Shown: positions 47,643-57,331, numbered from the stretch's first letter. The stretch: DNA of 64,000 bases from Streptomyces xanthophaeus (GCF_030440515.1 NZ_CP076543.1:7789001-7853000), one strand, 5' to 3'. Notes: generated by a model from the sequence alone, not told the origin. Program-made: numbers and translations.

Positions 47643-50492
47643 TCAGCAGGTCCCCGCCGGCCGCTCACGGACCACCAGATCGGTGGAGCCGGTGGTCGCG
47701 TCCAGCCAGGCGACCTGACGGCCCGTGCCGGCCGCCGGGTAGCTCTGCTCACCGCGGTTGCAGGAGACCCGCTCGCGACGGGAGCCGTCGGTGGTCAGCT
47801 GCCACAGCTTGGGCAGCGACTCGTTGCGGTACCGCGTGTCGGGCGTCTGCGCGACCAGGGTCAGCGCGTCCTGCGAGACGGTCAGGTCGGAGGCGTTGAA
47901 AGCGCCCGGCTTGTGCTCGCTGCTGACGATGAAGGAGCCGCGGCCGTCCAGTCCGGAGCTGATCACCGACGTCAGACCGCCGTCGCTCTGGTCGGTGTCG
48001 GCCAGCCAGAACACGTTCTTGCCGTTGATGCCGGTCTGGCCGAGGCTCACCGGCTCGTCGAGCTGCTCGGTCATGACCGCCTTGCCGGTGGCGAGGTCGA
48101 CGATCTCCACGCCCAGCCGGTAGGAGCCGTTCTGCGGGTACAGCTTCGCGTAGGCGATCTTGTTGTTGCTGATGGAGGGGAGGGCGGTCAGGGTGTTCCA
48201 CTTCCGCCCGTCGGTGAAGACCGGGGCCTTGTCGGTGGGCCGCATGTAGCCGACGTGCCGGCCGCCGAGGATGTCGTACTCCTCGAAGACGACGGTGTTC
48301 TTCTCCACCCGCAGGCCCGCGACGCCGGTCACCGAGCTGTAGAGGGTCTTGATCGGGCCGCCCGCCACGGGGCGGCTGAGGACGTCGACCGAGGTCGGGC
48401 CGTACGCCGTCCACACCACGGTCTTGCCGTCGGTCGCCGGGGCCGTGTGGTAGCGGCCGTCGTTGGGGCTGATCACCTTCGGTGCACCCTTGCCGTCCAG
48501 CCGGCCGGCGTAGACCGAGTACGGCTCCGAGCCGTCGTCGTTGGACTTGGAGGCCGTCCACCAGCCGCCGCCCGCACCCACTGCGGAGTCGGTGGTGTTC
48601 AGCTTCCCGAAGAGGGTGTCGGTGTCGATGCCGAGGGCCTGCTCCCAGTCAGGGACGATGCCGTGGGCGTTGAACGACCGCTTGACCACGTTCTGCTGGG
48701 CCGAGGTCACGCCCAGCGCCTTGGCCGCCGCGAGCACCGCGCCCCGGGCCTCCGTGAACCCGTCGATCGGCGTCATGTACTCGGTGACGGCCTTGTACAC
48801 GATCTTGTCGGCCAGGGCGCCGCCCAGGTCCTCGCGCATGTCCCACAGCGCGCCGGAGAAGATCGTCGAGTTCAGGTGCACGCCGCCGTTGTCGGTGGCG
48901 AACGACACGCCCAGGAAGCTCTTCGAGGTGGTGGCCCCGTCGTTGAGGTCGCGCAGGGCGCAGTCGGCGGCCGCCTTCGTGCGGCACAGGTTCTCGCCGA
49001 TCAGTCCGGCGGCCGGGTCGTTCATCGCGGTTCCGCTCGCGGTGACGTCGATCGCGTTGCCGAAGTAGTCCGCCAGGGCCTCGTTCAGGGCGCCGGACTG
49101 GCCCGCGTAGACCAGGTTCGCCGTGTGCTCGATGACCCCGTGGGTCATCTCGTGGCCGACGACGTCCGTGTCGGCGGACATCGGCTTGAACTCCGTGTCC
49201 CCGTTGCCGTAGACCATCTTGGTGCCGTCCCAGAACGCGTTGGCGTAGGGCAAGCCGTAGTACGTCACGCCGACCAGGGAGTTGACGGCCCCGCCGTTCC
49301 CGTCGAGGCTGTCGCGCCCGAAGTTCTTCTTGTAGAAGTCGTAGACCTGGCCCGCGTTCCAGTGTGCGTCCACGGCCCCCGAATCCGTCGCCTCAGCGCC
49401 GAAAGAGGTGTTGGGGGAGGAGAACATGGTGATGCCGGAGGGCCACGTGCCCGAGGTCTCCGACACCGACTTGCCACGGGCGTCCCACGTGCCCAGCAGG
49501 CTCTTGCTGGTGGCGCGCATGCGGCCGGCGTCCGCGAGGAGGTAGCTGCCGGCCGCCGGGTCGTAGGCGATGTCCAGCGAGGTCGCGGCGCCGCCCAGCC
49601 GGGCCCCGGAACCGGTCTCGGGGACCAGGTTCGGCGGAGTGGCCGGCGGGCCGGCCGCCGTCGGGGCCTCGGCGGCCGCACCGGCGGTACGGGCCGCGGG
49701 GGCCGCCATCGTTTTTAACGCGCTGTACTGGAGCGCCGGATAGCCCGAGCGCGCGTCCACGTACACCTCGTCCACGACCGGCGCCCCGGTGCCGGGCGCG
49801 GTACCCCGCACGGTGACGCGGTAGGCGAGGACACCGCCTCCCTTGGGCAGGACGACGAGCCCCTTGACGTCACCGGTCATGCCGGTGGCCGCGGGATCAC
49901 CGGACTCGGACTGCGGTGCCCGGTTCTTGTCGAGGGCCGCTCCCAGCCGGCGGGCCGTCGCGGCCACCGCACGGCGGACCGCTACGTCCTCGCTGACCTG
50001 GGGGGTGACATCGGTGCTCAGGGCGGTGAAGTAGTGCCCCGAGGTGCCGGTGACCACGCGCTTGCCGTCCTGCTTCTGCATGCGCACGACGTACTGGCCG
50101 CCCAGGACGTCGACACCGCGGTGCTTCTGCTGCAGCCGGACCGTCTCGTCCTTGGCCCCGGTGGCCGTCGCGGCCAGGGGGACGAGGTCGCTGCCCGCCC
50201 GCGGGATCTTGTAGCGGCTCTTGTTCGCCGCGAGGTGCTGCCGTGCCGCGTCGGCCGGGGCGGCCTTGGCGTCGACGGGCTCCCGTATGCCCTCGACGAG
50301 CACCGGGGTCGCGGTGTCCTGGCCGGGAACGGCGTTCGAGGGGCCGGGGTCCGCGGCCCATGCCGGCGATGCCTGCAAGGTCATCGCGGCGGCCAGCAGA
50401 ACCGCTATTCCTCCGGCTGAGCGGAGCTCTTTCCGCCATATCCGTCGTGCGGTGGGGGTGGGCGCCGACGAACCTGCGCTGAACTTGGGCAA
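47643..50492 (-). CDS. Secreted M4-family (thermolysin-like) metallopeptidase with C-terminal propeller-like domain
   Basis: The 949-residue preprotein starts at TTG 50492 after GAGGAG. A signal peptide leads into a FTP/PepSY-type propeptide (about residues 55-260). The M4 catalytic domain has HEMTHGVIEH (HExxH), GALNEALADYFG (third zinc ligand Glu) and the later His in HLNSTIFSGALWDM. The C-terminal 330 residues contain repeated blocks with TVVWTAYGP, FWLADTDQSDGG and similar, consistent with a beta-propeller-like domain. It degrades proteins extracellularly. A LuxR-type regulator is divergent, a pairing frequent in Streptomyces. Confidence 0.92.
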   Translation of the reverse strand: MPKFSAGSSAPTPTARRIWRKELRSAGGIAVLLAAAMTLQASPAWAADPGPSNAVPGQDTATPVLVEGIREPVDAKAAPADAARQHLAANKSRYKIPRAGSDLVPLAATATGAKDETVRLQQKHRGVDVLGGQYVVRMQKQDGKRVVTGTSGHYFTALSTDVTPQVSEDVAVRRAVAATARRLGAALDKNRAPQSESGDPAATGMTGDVKGLVVLPKGGGVLAYRVTVRGTAPGTGAPVVDEVYVDARSGYPALQYSALKTMAAPAARTAGAAAEAPTAAGPPATPPNLVPETGSGARLGGAATSLDIAYDPAAGSYLLADAGRMRATSKSLLGTWDARGKSVSETSGTWPSGITMFSSPNTSFGAEATDSGAVDAHWNAGQVYDFYKKNFGRDSLDGNGGAVNSLVGVTYYGLPYANAFWDGTKMVYGNGDTEFKPMSADTDVVGHEMTHGVIEHTANLVYAGQSGALNEALADYFGNAIDVTASGTAMNDPAAGLIGENLCRTKAAADCALRDLNDGATTSKSFLGVSFATDNGGVHLNSTIFSGALWDMREDLGGALADKIVYKAVTEYMTPIDGFTEARGAVLAAAKALGVTSAQQNVVKRSFNAHGIVPDWEQALGIDTDTLFGKLNTTDSAVGAGGGWWTASKSNDDGSEPYSVYAGRLDGKGAPKVISPNDGRYHTAPATDGKTVVWTAYGPTSVDVLSRPVAGGPIKTLYSSVTGVAGLRVEKNTVVFEEYDILGGRHVGYMRPTDKAPVFTDGRKWNTLTALPSISNNKIAYAKLYPQNGSYRLGVEIVDLATGKAVMTEQLDEPVSLGQTGINGKNVFWLADTDQSDGGLTSVISSGLDGRGSFIVSSEHKPGAFNASDLTVSQDALTLVAQTPDTRYRNESLPKLWQLTTDGSRRERVSCNRGEQSYPAAGTGRQVAWLDATTGSTDLVVRERPAGTC

Positions 50493-50604
50493 GGGGTCTC
50501 CTCAACCATGAGTGCCTGATGTGTTGCTGTGAGTCGTCGCCATGCAAGCGCCGCGGGCGGCCGCCGACCAGAGCCGAGCCCCCCTCAGAAGTGGCCATGC
50601 ACAC

Positions 50605-50634
50605 TTGTGGGGGCTGTGTGAAGGCGGTCAAAAT
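50605..50634 (+). promoter_or_regulatory. Putative leaderless promoter of the LuxR-type regulator
   Basis: TTGTGG (50605-50610), 18-base spacer and CAAAAT (50629-50634) lie 7 bases before ATG 50642, with no ribosome-binding site. Confidence 0.4.
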
Positions 50635-50641
50635 CCCCCGC

Positions 50642-51628
50642 ATGATCGAAACCGACCCGCACGACCGGACTCCGGCCCGCACGCAGGACGACACCAGGGC
50701 GGTGATCCATACGGCCGCCGACCCGGCCGCCGTACTGCACGGACTCATCCAGCGCCGCCAGGCCCTTCTGCACCAGGAGTCGGCCGACCTGAACTCCCTG
50801 CGCTCCTACGCCGAGCGGCTGGCCCACCGGCTTCCCCCGCAGCCCGCGAGAACCCCCTTACCTCCGGCCGGCGTCGAGACCGTCGCCGGCACCGAAGCGG
50901 CCGACGCCCGTCTCGACACCATGCTCGACGCCGCCGAGACGGAGGTCTTGATCCTCGACCGCGCGACGCGGACAGCCGGGGCGCCCGGCAGCACCGCAGA
51001 GGCCGGCGGCACCGGGGAGGCCTGCATCACCGGGGCGCCCGGCGCGGACCGCATCCGCCGGCTGCTGGAGCGCGGCGTCGCCGTACGGACCGTCACGGAC
51101 CGGCGTGGCACCGACTTCCCCGACCGGGCGCAGGAGCTGATCGCCCTCACCGGACTCGGCCTCCAGGCCCGCATCGGACAGAGCCTGCCGACCGCCCTGG
51201 TGCTCGTGGACCGGCGTACCTGCCTCTTGCCCCCGCTGCCCGGCAACGACGAAGCAGGCGACGGAGCGGCCCTGGTGTTCGGCGACCGCCTCCTGCACCG
51301 CGCCGCCCTGCCGCTGTTCGAGTCCCTGTGGGCGCGTGCCACCCCCCTCGGCAGCCCCGACGGCCCCATCACCGCGGACCAGCGGGAACTGCTCGGCCTG
51401 CTCGCCTCCGGCCTGAAGGACGAAACCATCGCACGCCGGCTCGGTGTGCACGTGCACACCGTCCGCCGGCGGATCACCCGCATGCTGGAGGAACTCGACG
51501 CCGACACCCGCTTCCAGGCGGGCGTCCAGGCCGCCATCCGCGGCTGGCTCCGCCCGTACCCGGACCCGGCCGCCGAGCACTTCACCGCATCCGGCGGCCC
51601 CGGGCCCCCCGCGATGGCGAACGGCTGA
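50642..51628 (+). CDS. LuxR-type HTH regulator with N-terminal TrmB-like region
   Basis: This 328-residue protein (from ATG 50642) has a helical N-terminus, a Pro/Ala linker and a central region with RIRRLLERGVAVRTVTDRRG. The C-terminal LuxR winged helix is TADQRELLGLLASGLKDETI then ARRLGVHVHTVRRRITRMLE. It resembles HTH regulators located next to extracellular protease genes in Streptomyces, with which it is divergent here. An in-frame ATG at 50597 is the alternative start. Control of the M4 peptidase is inferred from synteny. Confidence 0.85.
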   Translation: MIETDPHDRTPARTQDDTRAVIHTAADPAAVLHGLIQRRQALLHQESADLNSLRSYAERLAHRLPPQPARTPLPPAGVETVAGTEAADARLDTMLDAAETEVLILDRATRTAGAPGSTAEAGGTGEACITGAPGADRIRRLLERGVAVRTVTDRRGTDFPDRAQELIALTGLGLQARIGQSLPTALVLVDRRTCLLPPLPGNDEAGDGAALVFGDRLLHRAALPLFESLWARATPLGSPDGPITADQRELLGLLASGLKDETIARRLGVHVHTVRRRITRMLEELDADTRFQAGVQAAIRGWLRPYPDPAAEHFTASGGPGPPAMANG

Positions 51629-51811
51629 CCCACGAGGACGCGAACGGGGGCGGTCCGGGACCGCTCCGCACATCCGGCCCGCATCCGGCTCGCATCCGGC
51701 CCTTTCGAGCCCGCGTTGCCGTCGCCTCGTGCATCATCTGTACGAGCGGTCGACCCACTGCTGCGGCCCGCACCTCGCCGCCGGACCAGCCCCCGTCAGG
51801 ACGGAGCACGG

Positions 51812-52131
51812 ATGCCTTCGCCGGCCGTCCTCGTGCAGCCCTTCGCCCAACGGCTGCACACCTTCGTCACCGCCCCCCGGGCCCTCACGGATCTCCAGCG
51901 ATACTTCGGGATCAGCCGGGCCTGCGGCACAACCGCGTACACCGGCGGACGGTTCGAGCACCTGGCGGGCGGGGGAGACCGCCCGGACACCGCCGACCGG
52001 ATCACTGCGGCGGACCTCGTCGCCGTACAGACCCTGCCGCGGGGGTGGCGGAGACGGTGAGTGCGCTGCGCGTGTGCGATGTGGTGGTGTGGATGGGGCA
52101 CCGGGCCGAACGCCACGACTGCCCTCGCTGA
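51812..52131 (+). pseudogene. DUF6308 protein with internal deletion
   Basis: The frame from ATG 51812 (RBS GGAG) begins as a DUF6308-type protein: FAQRLHTFVTAPRALTDLQR, then GTTAYTGGRFEHLAGGGDRP and ITAADLVAVQ. It drifts into Arg-rich sequence and stops at 52060. In another frame the C-terminus of the same family appears, VSALRVCDVVVWMGH, ending at 52131. The middle portion of about 100 residues is missing. A deletion with frameshift has destroyed the gene. Confidence 0.6.
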
Positions 52132-52514
52132 CCCGGCAGCGAGGCGCAGGCGGCCGCCCGGTCGGGACACGAAGCCGCCGGTGCCACCGCGTGCGCCCGC
52201 TGTTCTGGCAGCGCCTCACCACGGCCGTACTGGTGAACCGGGTCAGAGATTCGGCGGCGGTGGGCGGCGACTTCGCCGAGGATCGCGTCAGCTGTCCTCG
52301 CCCAGGCCCGTCGGTGCGGAACGGGGTAGCGCCTGCCGGCGAGGAGGGGCTCGGTCAGGGGTGAGGGTGTGCGCCGAGTGGTCGAGGATCGGCTTGCCGG
52401 GGTGCGGGCACTGGTGAAGCATCAGATTACGTGATGTGCCGCCTACGCATCGTGATGCCACGAGTCGCGGCGCGTCGTCCTCTGCCTGCCTGCTCGACCT
52501 CATGAGGAGTGGCC
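52132..52514. other. Intergenic region upstream of the amidase gene
   Basis: These 383 bases contain two dyads near the start of the amidase gene, CATCA...TGATG (52420-52436) and the palindrome GCATC-GT-GATGC (52447-52458), possible operators. No gene is supported. Confidence 0.5.
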
Positions 52515-53201
52515 ATGGAAGACAGCCCGCTTAGCCGTCGAAGGCTGTTGTGGGGTGCTGCAGGCGCGGCGGGTACGGCTCTGGCCGCTGTCGGGCTGCC
52601 CCGCCTGATGGAGCCCGAGGAAAAGGCTGCGCTGCCGCGTCCCTCGCGCAAGGCCGTCGCCGCCGCCGGGCCGCCTGCGACCCGGAGAACCGACCCGTCG
52701 GTGGACTACGCCCCCGCCGTCTGGATCGAAGCCTCCGAGTCCAACTACACGGCCTCCGACCGTCCCGAGGCGTACCCCATCGAATACGTCGTCATTCACC
52801 TGACAACGGACATCTTGCCGGTCATGTTCACCAAGTTCAAGGACCCCGCCGAGAGGGTGTCCGCGCACTACATGATCAGCGCAACCGGCACGCAGATCGC
52901 CCAGTGCGTGCGCGAGCGCGACGTGGCCTGGCACTCCGGCAGCGTTTGGTACAACCACCGGAGCATCGGCATCGAGCACGAAGGCTGGACCGATCAGCCT
53001 GTCTACACCGACAAGATGTACCAGGTGTCCGCCGTGCTCACTGCCACGATCTGCGCGAAGTACGACGTGCCGGTCGACCGGGACCACATTCTGGGCCACG
53101 TCGAGGTCCCGCTGTCCACCCACGACGACCCCGGGACCGTGTGGAACTGGGAGAAGTACATGAAGCTCGTCGAGACCGCCCGCCGGCGCATCAAGACCTG
53201 A
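52515..53201 (+). CDS. Tat-exported N-acetylmuramoyl-L-alanine amidase (Amidase_2)
   Basis: The 228-residue protein begins MEDSPLSRRRLLWGAAGAAG with a twin-arginine motif (SRRRLLW) and then Amidase_2 features: VVIHLTT, SAHYMISATGTQIAQCVRER, SIGIEHEGW and GHVEVPLSTHDDPG. The His and Asp residues fit the zinc site. It cleaves the MurNAc-L-Ala bond of peptidoglycan, like phage-type lysins and PGRP-related amidases. ATG 52515 has GAGGAG 5 bases upstream. A Pro/Ala/Lys linker lies between the signal and the domain. Confidence 0.92.
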   Translation: MEDSPLSRRRLLWGAAGAAGTALAAVGLPRLMEPEEKAALPRPSRKAVAAAGPPATRRTDPSVDYAPAVWIEASESNYTASDRPEAYPIEYVVIHLTTDILPVMFTKFKDPAERVSAHYMISATGTQIAQCVRERDVAWHSGSVWYNHRSIGIEHEGWTDQPVYTDKMYQVSAVLTATICAKYDVPVDRDHILGHVEVPLSTHDDPGTVWNWEKYMKLVETARRRIKT

Positions 53202-53218
53202 CACACCGCGTCGACCCG

Positions 53219-54691
53219 TCACGAAGGCTTGCCGTCGCCGTAGAGCCACGAGTCCCAGATCGAGTCGAGGTCCCGGCCGGCCCTGGCCTCCACGTACGCG
53301 GTGAAGTCCTTCGTGGAGGCGTGTCCGTGGCGGTGGCGCAGGGTCCAGCCCCGCACCAGGGCACGGAAGGCCTCGTCGCCCACGGTCTGGCGGATCTTGT
53401 GGATCACCATCGCGCCGCGCACGTACACCGGCTGGCCGGAGATGTCCGAAGCGCTCGGCGGCTCGGCGGGCGGGAAGTCCCACTCGTCGTCGTCCGCGGC
53501 CTTGGCGTGGTTGCGGTCGAAGTGATCCTGGGCGCTGGCCCCACCGTGGTCCTCGGTCCACAGCCACTCGGCGTACGTCGCGAAGCCCTCGTTGAGCCAC
53601 ATGTCCCGCCACGTCCGCGGGGTGACGGAGTTGCCGAACCACTGGTGGGCCAGTTCGTGCACCACGTTGGTGGTGTGGAAGATGGCGGCCGGAATGGTCG
53701 GCCTGGTCTGGGTCTCCAGGGCGTAGGGCACATCGGCCGCCTGATCGACGATCACCCCGGTGGCGGAGAAGGGGTAGGGACCGAACCTCCCCTCGGCCCA
53801 TTCCATGATCTCGGGGAACCGGCCGAGGACCGCTCCGTCCTCGTCCACGCCCGCGGTCGTGTCCATCGCCGACACGACCGGGATGCCCGACCGGGTCCGG
53901 GAGGTACTGATGTCGTAGCTGCCGATGGCCACCGTCGCCACATGGCTGGCCATCGGCTCGGCCTGATGCCAGTGGAAGGTGGTGCGGTCACCGCTGGTGT
54001 GCTGGGCGCGAAGCGTCCCGTTGGAGATCGCCTGCAGCCCCTTGGGGACCGTGACGGTGATGTCGTACGAGGCCTTGTCCGAGGGGTGATGGTTGCCCGG
54101 GAACCAGGACATCGAGCCCGTCGGCTCCCCGAACGCGACCGCTCCGTTGTCCGTCCTCAACCAGCCTTCGCGCCACCCGTGGTCATGGGTGATCGACTCC
54201 GGCGTGCCCGCGTACCGTACGACGCTGCGGAAGGCGGCGCCCTTCCTGAGATGGTCGCGCGGCTGCAGGGTCAGCTCCTGCCCGTCCTGCCGCACCCGCG
54301 CCGTGCGGCCGTCGACGGTGGCGCTCAGCACTTCCAGGCCGAGGAGGTCGAGATTGAAGCCGCTGAGGTCCGCGGTGGCTTTCGCGGTGATCTCCGCAGT
54401 GCCGTCGAGGCGGCCGCTGCCCGGGTCGTAGGCCAGGGTCAGGGCGTAGTGGGTGACGTCGTAGCCGCCGTTGCCGAGCTTCGGGAAGTAGGGGTCACCG
54501 GCGCCTGCGGCACCGGGGTGCCCGGCCCGGAACGCCGCGCCGGGTGCCGGCGTCCGATCGGTGTCCGCGCCCGTGCGGGCACCCGCCCCGCCGCCGCGGC
54601 CGTCGGGCCCCGAGCACGCGGGGAGCGCGGCGAGCAGGCCCGCGACCACGAAGGCGGCCAGACGTCCGGAAGTCTTCACGCAGCCGATCAT
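53219..54691 (-). CDS. M1 family metallopeptidase lipoprotein
   Basis: The 490-residue preprotein starts at ATG 54691 and has a lipobox (AALPAC, then SGPDG), so it is a lipid-anchored protein. The M1 signature is present: VVHELAHQWFGNSV (HExxH) and DMWLNEGFATYAEW (third ligand Glu). The usual GAMEN/GGMEN exopeptidase motif appears in the variant ALETQ (DVPYALETQTRPT). It would remove N-terminal amino acids from peptides at the cell surface. The gene ends 18 bases after the convergent amidase stop. Confidence 0.9.
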   Translation of the reverse strand: MIGCVKTSGRLAAFVVAGLLAALPACSGPDGRGGGAGARTGADTDRTPAPGAAFRAGHPGAAGAGDPYFPKLGNGGYDVTHYALTLAYDPGSGRLDGTAEITAKATADLSGFNLDLLGLEVLSATVDGRTARVRQDGQELTLQPRDHLRKGAAFRSVVRYAGTPESITHDHGWREGWLRTDNGAVAFGEPTGSMSWFPGNHHPSDKASYDITVTVPKGLQAISNGTLRAQHTSGDRTTFHWHQAEPMASHVATVAIGSYDISTSRTRSGIPVVSAMDTTAGVDEDGAVLGRFPEIMEWAEGRFGPYPFSATGVIVDQAADVPYALETQTRPTIPAAIFHTTNVVHELAHQWFGNSVTPRTWRDMWLNEGFATYAEWLWTEDHGGASAQDHFDRNHAKAADDDEWDFPPAEPPSASDISGQPVYVRGAMVIHKIRQTVGDEAFRALVRGWTLRHRHGHASTKDFTAYVEARAGRDLDSIWDSWLYGDGKPS

Positions 54692-54780
54692 GACCCAGCC
54701 CCCGGGCACCCCGACCTCGCCACGCCGTGCCCATGGCCCGGCCGGCGGGCAGGGCCCCGGATGCCGCCGGCCGGGTCGCG

Positions 54781-55443
54781 TCAGCGGCGGAGCACCTTGC
54801 GGGACACCACGTTGCCGAGCAGTTGCGCCGACTGCACGAGGGCGATCAGGACGAGCACCGTCACCACCATCACCGACGTGTCGAAGCGCAGGTAGCCGTA
54901 GGTCATCGCCAGGTTGCCGACGCCCCCTCCGCCGACCGTACCGGCCACCGCCGAGAAGTCGATCAGTGCGACGAGCATGAAGGTCAGGCCGAGGACGAGG
55001 GGGCCGAGCGCCTCCGGGACGAGGACCGTGAGCAGGATCCGCAGCGGACTCGCGCCCATGGAGCGTGCCGCCTCGATCACGCCGGGCTCGACGGAGAGCA
55101 GGTTGGACTCCACGATGCGGGCGATCCCGAACGTCGCGACGACCGTCATCGGGAAGATCGCGGCGTTCGTGCCGATCATCGTGCCGACCACCTCGCGCGT
55201 GACCGGGGCGAGCGCGACGATCGCGATGATGAACGGAACGGGCCGGATGACGTTGATGAGGAGGCCCAGGACCGTGTGGACGATCCGGTTCGGCAGGACG
55301 CCGCCCTTGCGCGTGGCGTACAGGGTGAGTCCCACCGCCAGTCCGCTGACGGTCGACAGCGCCAGGGTGATCAGCACCATGTAGACGGTCTCGCCGGTGG
55401 CGTCGAGGACCTTGGGCCAGAAGGTGCTCCAGTCCGCCTTCAC
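54781..55443 (-). CDS. metI: Methionine ABC transporter permease MetI
   Basis: This 220-residue integral membrane protein has five to six helices. The ABC-permease EAA-like loop is IEAARSMGASPLRILLTVLV. It starts at GTG 55443 overlapping the TGA of metN. Typical MetI sequence features are INVIRPVPFIIAIVAL and VGTMIGTNAAIFPMTVVATF. It forms the channel of the D/L-methionine importer with MetN and MetQ, which lie upstream in the same operon. Confidence 0.94.
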   Translation of the reverse strand: MKADWSTFWPKVLDATGETVYMVLITLALSTVSGLAVGLTLYATRKGGVLPNRIVHTVLGLLINVIRPVPFIIAIVALAPVTREVVGTMIGTNAAIFPMTVVATFGIARIVESNLLSVEPGVIEAARSMGASPLRILLTVLVPEALGPLVLGLTFMLVALIDFSAVAGTVGGGGVGNLAMTYGYLRFDTSVMVVTVLVLIALVQSAQLLGNVVSRKVLRR

Positions 55444-56456
55444 CGGGCACCCGTTTCCACGCGGTCGTGGACGCCGAGTCCGGCGACGACCGCCTCGACC
55501 GCGGCGGCTTCGCCGCGCAGTTCCAGCGTCACGCTGCCCAGGGGGCGTCCGCGTACTTCGGCGACGCCTCCGTGGACGAACGTGAAGTCGACGCCGTGGA
55601 CGCGCAGGAGCTCCGAGAGGCCGTCCAGGGCGGGGCTGCCGTCGACGACGGGCAGCGTGACCAGGCGGCCCGGGTGGCGGGCGCGCAATTGTTCCAGGAG
55701 CCCGGTGTCCGGCGCGCTGTGCTGCGCGGAGCGGACGAAGGCGGCGGTGGTCGCGTGGCGGGGCCGCGCGAAGATCTCGTACACCTCGCCGTTCTCGACC
55801 ACCTTGCCGTCCTCCATGACCGCGACGCGGTCGCACAGGGTCCGTACGACCTCCATCTCGTGGGTGATGAGGAGGATCGTGACGCCGAGCTCGCGGTTGA
55901 CGCGGCGCAGCAGGGCAAGTACCTCGCCGGTGGTCTGCGGGTCCAGGGCGGAGGTCGCCTCGTCGCACAGGAGCACCTTCGGGCGGGTGGCGAGTGCGCG
56001 GGCGATACCGACGCGCTGGCGCTGGCCGCCCGAGAGCTGTTCGGGGTAGCGCTTTCCGTGTCCGGCGAGGCCGACGAAGTCCAGCGTCTCCTCGGCGCGG
56101 GCCCGGGCCGCCGCGCGGTCCATCCCGGCGAGGCGCAGCGGGTAGAGCACGTTGCCCAGGACGGTGCGCGAGCGGAAGAGGTTGAACTGCTGGAAGATCA
56201 TGCCGATTTCGCGGCGGATGGGGCGCAGTCGGCGTTCGCCGAGGGACGAGAGGTCGTGGCCGTCCAGCAGGACGCTGCCCGAGGTCGGCTCCTCCAGGCC
56301 GTTGACCAGGCGCAACAAGGTGGATTTGCCCGCACCGCTGTGGCCGACGACGCCGAAGGCGGTGCCCGCTTCGACGGAGAGGGTGACGCCGTCGACGGCC
56401 CGGGCTCCGCCCGGGAACTGTTTCTCGACGTCGCGCAGTTCCACGGCGGCGGTCAT
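55440..56456 (-). CDS. metN: Methionine ABC transporter ATP-binding protein MetN
   Basis: The 338-residue ATPase has Walker A GHSGAGKSTLLRLVNGL, signature LSGGQRQRVGIARAL and Walker B KVLLCDEATSALDPQT. A C-terminal NIL domain (about residues 255-338, EQLRARHPGRLVTLPVVDGS and VTLELRGEAAAVEAVVAGLG) binds methionine for feedback inhibition in characterised MetN proteins. Starts overlap: ATG 56456 with the metQ stop, TGA with the metI start. The three genes form a tightly coupled operon. Confidence 0.95.
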   Translation of the reverse strand: MTAAVELRDVEKQFPGGARAVDGVTLSVEAGTAFGVVGHSGAGKSTLLRLVNGLEEPTSGSVLLDGHDLSSLGERRLRPIRREIGMIFQQFNLFRSRTVLGNVLYPLRLAGMDRAAARARAEETLDFVGLAGHGKRYPEQLSGGQRQRVGIARALATRPKVLLCDEATSALDPQTTGEVLALLRRVNRELGVTILLITHEMEVVRTLCDRVAVMEDGKVVENGEVYEIFARPRHATTAAFVRSAQHSAPDTGLLEQLRARHPGRLVTLPVVDGSPALDGLSELLRVHGVDFTFVHGGVAEVRGRPLGSVTLELRGEAAAVEAVVAGLGVHDRVETGAR

Positions 56457-57331
56457 CGCTTCAGCTGCTTCTGGATGCGGGCGACCTCGGCCTGCAGGTC
56501 GGAGGCGGGCAGCTCGATGTGGTGGGCGGTGCCGTTGCTGGTGCGGCGGACCTCGTCCTGTACGGCCTGGGACGTGTAGAGCTTGATGATCTTCTGGTAG
56601 TCCGCGTCGTCCTTCCGGTCCGCGCGGGCCGCGATGACGTTGAGGTAGGGGACGGACTGCGGGCCGGCGGGGTCGTCCTTGAAGAGCGCGGTGTCGGCCT
56701 TGATGCCGGCGAGCTCGGCGACGCCGTCGTTGATGATGGCGGCGTCCGCGTCCTTGAGGGTCCGGGGGGTCTGCTGGGCGTTCACCGGAGTGAGCTTGAC
56801 GTGCTTGGGGTTGGCGGTGATGTCGTCCGCAGTGGCGAAGAGTCCGGCGTCCTTCCGCAGCTCGATGATCTTCGCCTGTTCCAGCACGCGGAGGCCTCGT
56901 CCCTGGTTGGCAGGGTCGTTGGGCAGGGTGATCTCGGCCCGGTCGGGGAGGTCCGCGAGCTGCTTGTGCTTGCCGGAGTAGAGGCCGAGCGGGACCACGG
57001 TGGTTGCGGCGATGGGGGCGATGTCGGTCTTGTTCTCGGTGTTCGACTGCGCCAGGAAGACCAGGTGCTGGAAGGCGTTGAGCTCGATGTCGCCCGCGCT
57101 GAGGGCCTTGTTGGGCAGCGAGTAGTCGTCGAACACGACCGTCTCCACGGTGAGGCCCTCTTTCTTGGCCTCCTTGGCGAGGACGTCCCATTCCGGGGAG
57201 TCGCCGGAGACGCCGACCCTGATGCGGTGGGCGTCTCCGCCTCCGACGCCGCAGCCGGACACGAGGAGCGCGAGGACGGTGGCGGTGGATGCGGCGAAGA
57301 GGGTACGTCGACGCGGCAGTGCAGAAATCAT
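56453..57331 (-). CDS. metQ: Methionine-binding lipoprotein MetQ
   Basis: The 292-residue preprotein begins MISALPRRRTLFAASTATVL with the lipobox LLVSGCG. The NlpA/MetQ domain has FDDYSLPNKALSAGDIELNA, FQHLVFL, IALPNDPANQGRGLRVLEQA-like ITLPNDPANQGRGLRVLEQ and DAAIINDGVAELAG. It delivers methionine to MetNI. ATG 57331 or 57343 (MDHTMISALP) is the start; a longer frame to 57427 is less likely. The 5' region is AT-rich and carries a 15-bp dyad. The substrate is inferred from the metNI linkage. Confidence 0.93.
   Translation of the reverse strand: MISALPRRRTLFAASTATVLALLVSGCGVGGGDAHRIRVGVSGDSPEWDVLAKEAKKEGLTVETVVFDDYSLPNKALSAGDIELNAFQHLVFLAQSNTENKTDIAPIAATTVVPLGLYSGKHKQLADLPDRAEITLPNDPANQGRGLRVLEQAKIIELRKDAGLFATADDITANPKHVKLTPVNAQQTPRTLKDADAAIINDGVAELAGIKADTALFKDDPAGPQSVPYLNVIAARADRKDDADYQKIIKLYTSQAVQDEVRRTSNGTAHHIELPASDLQAEVARIQKQLKR

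Noticed and set aside
47415..49718. 767-codon plus-strand frame opposite the M4 peptidase
   Set aside because: Reverse shadow of a clearly assigned gene.
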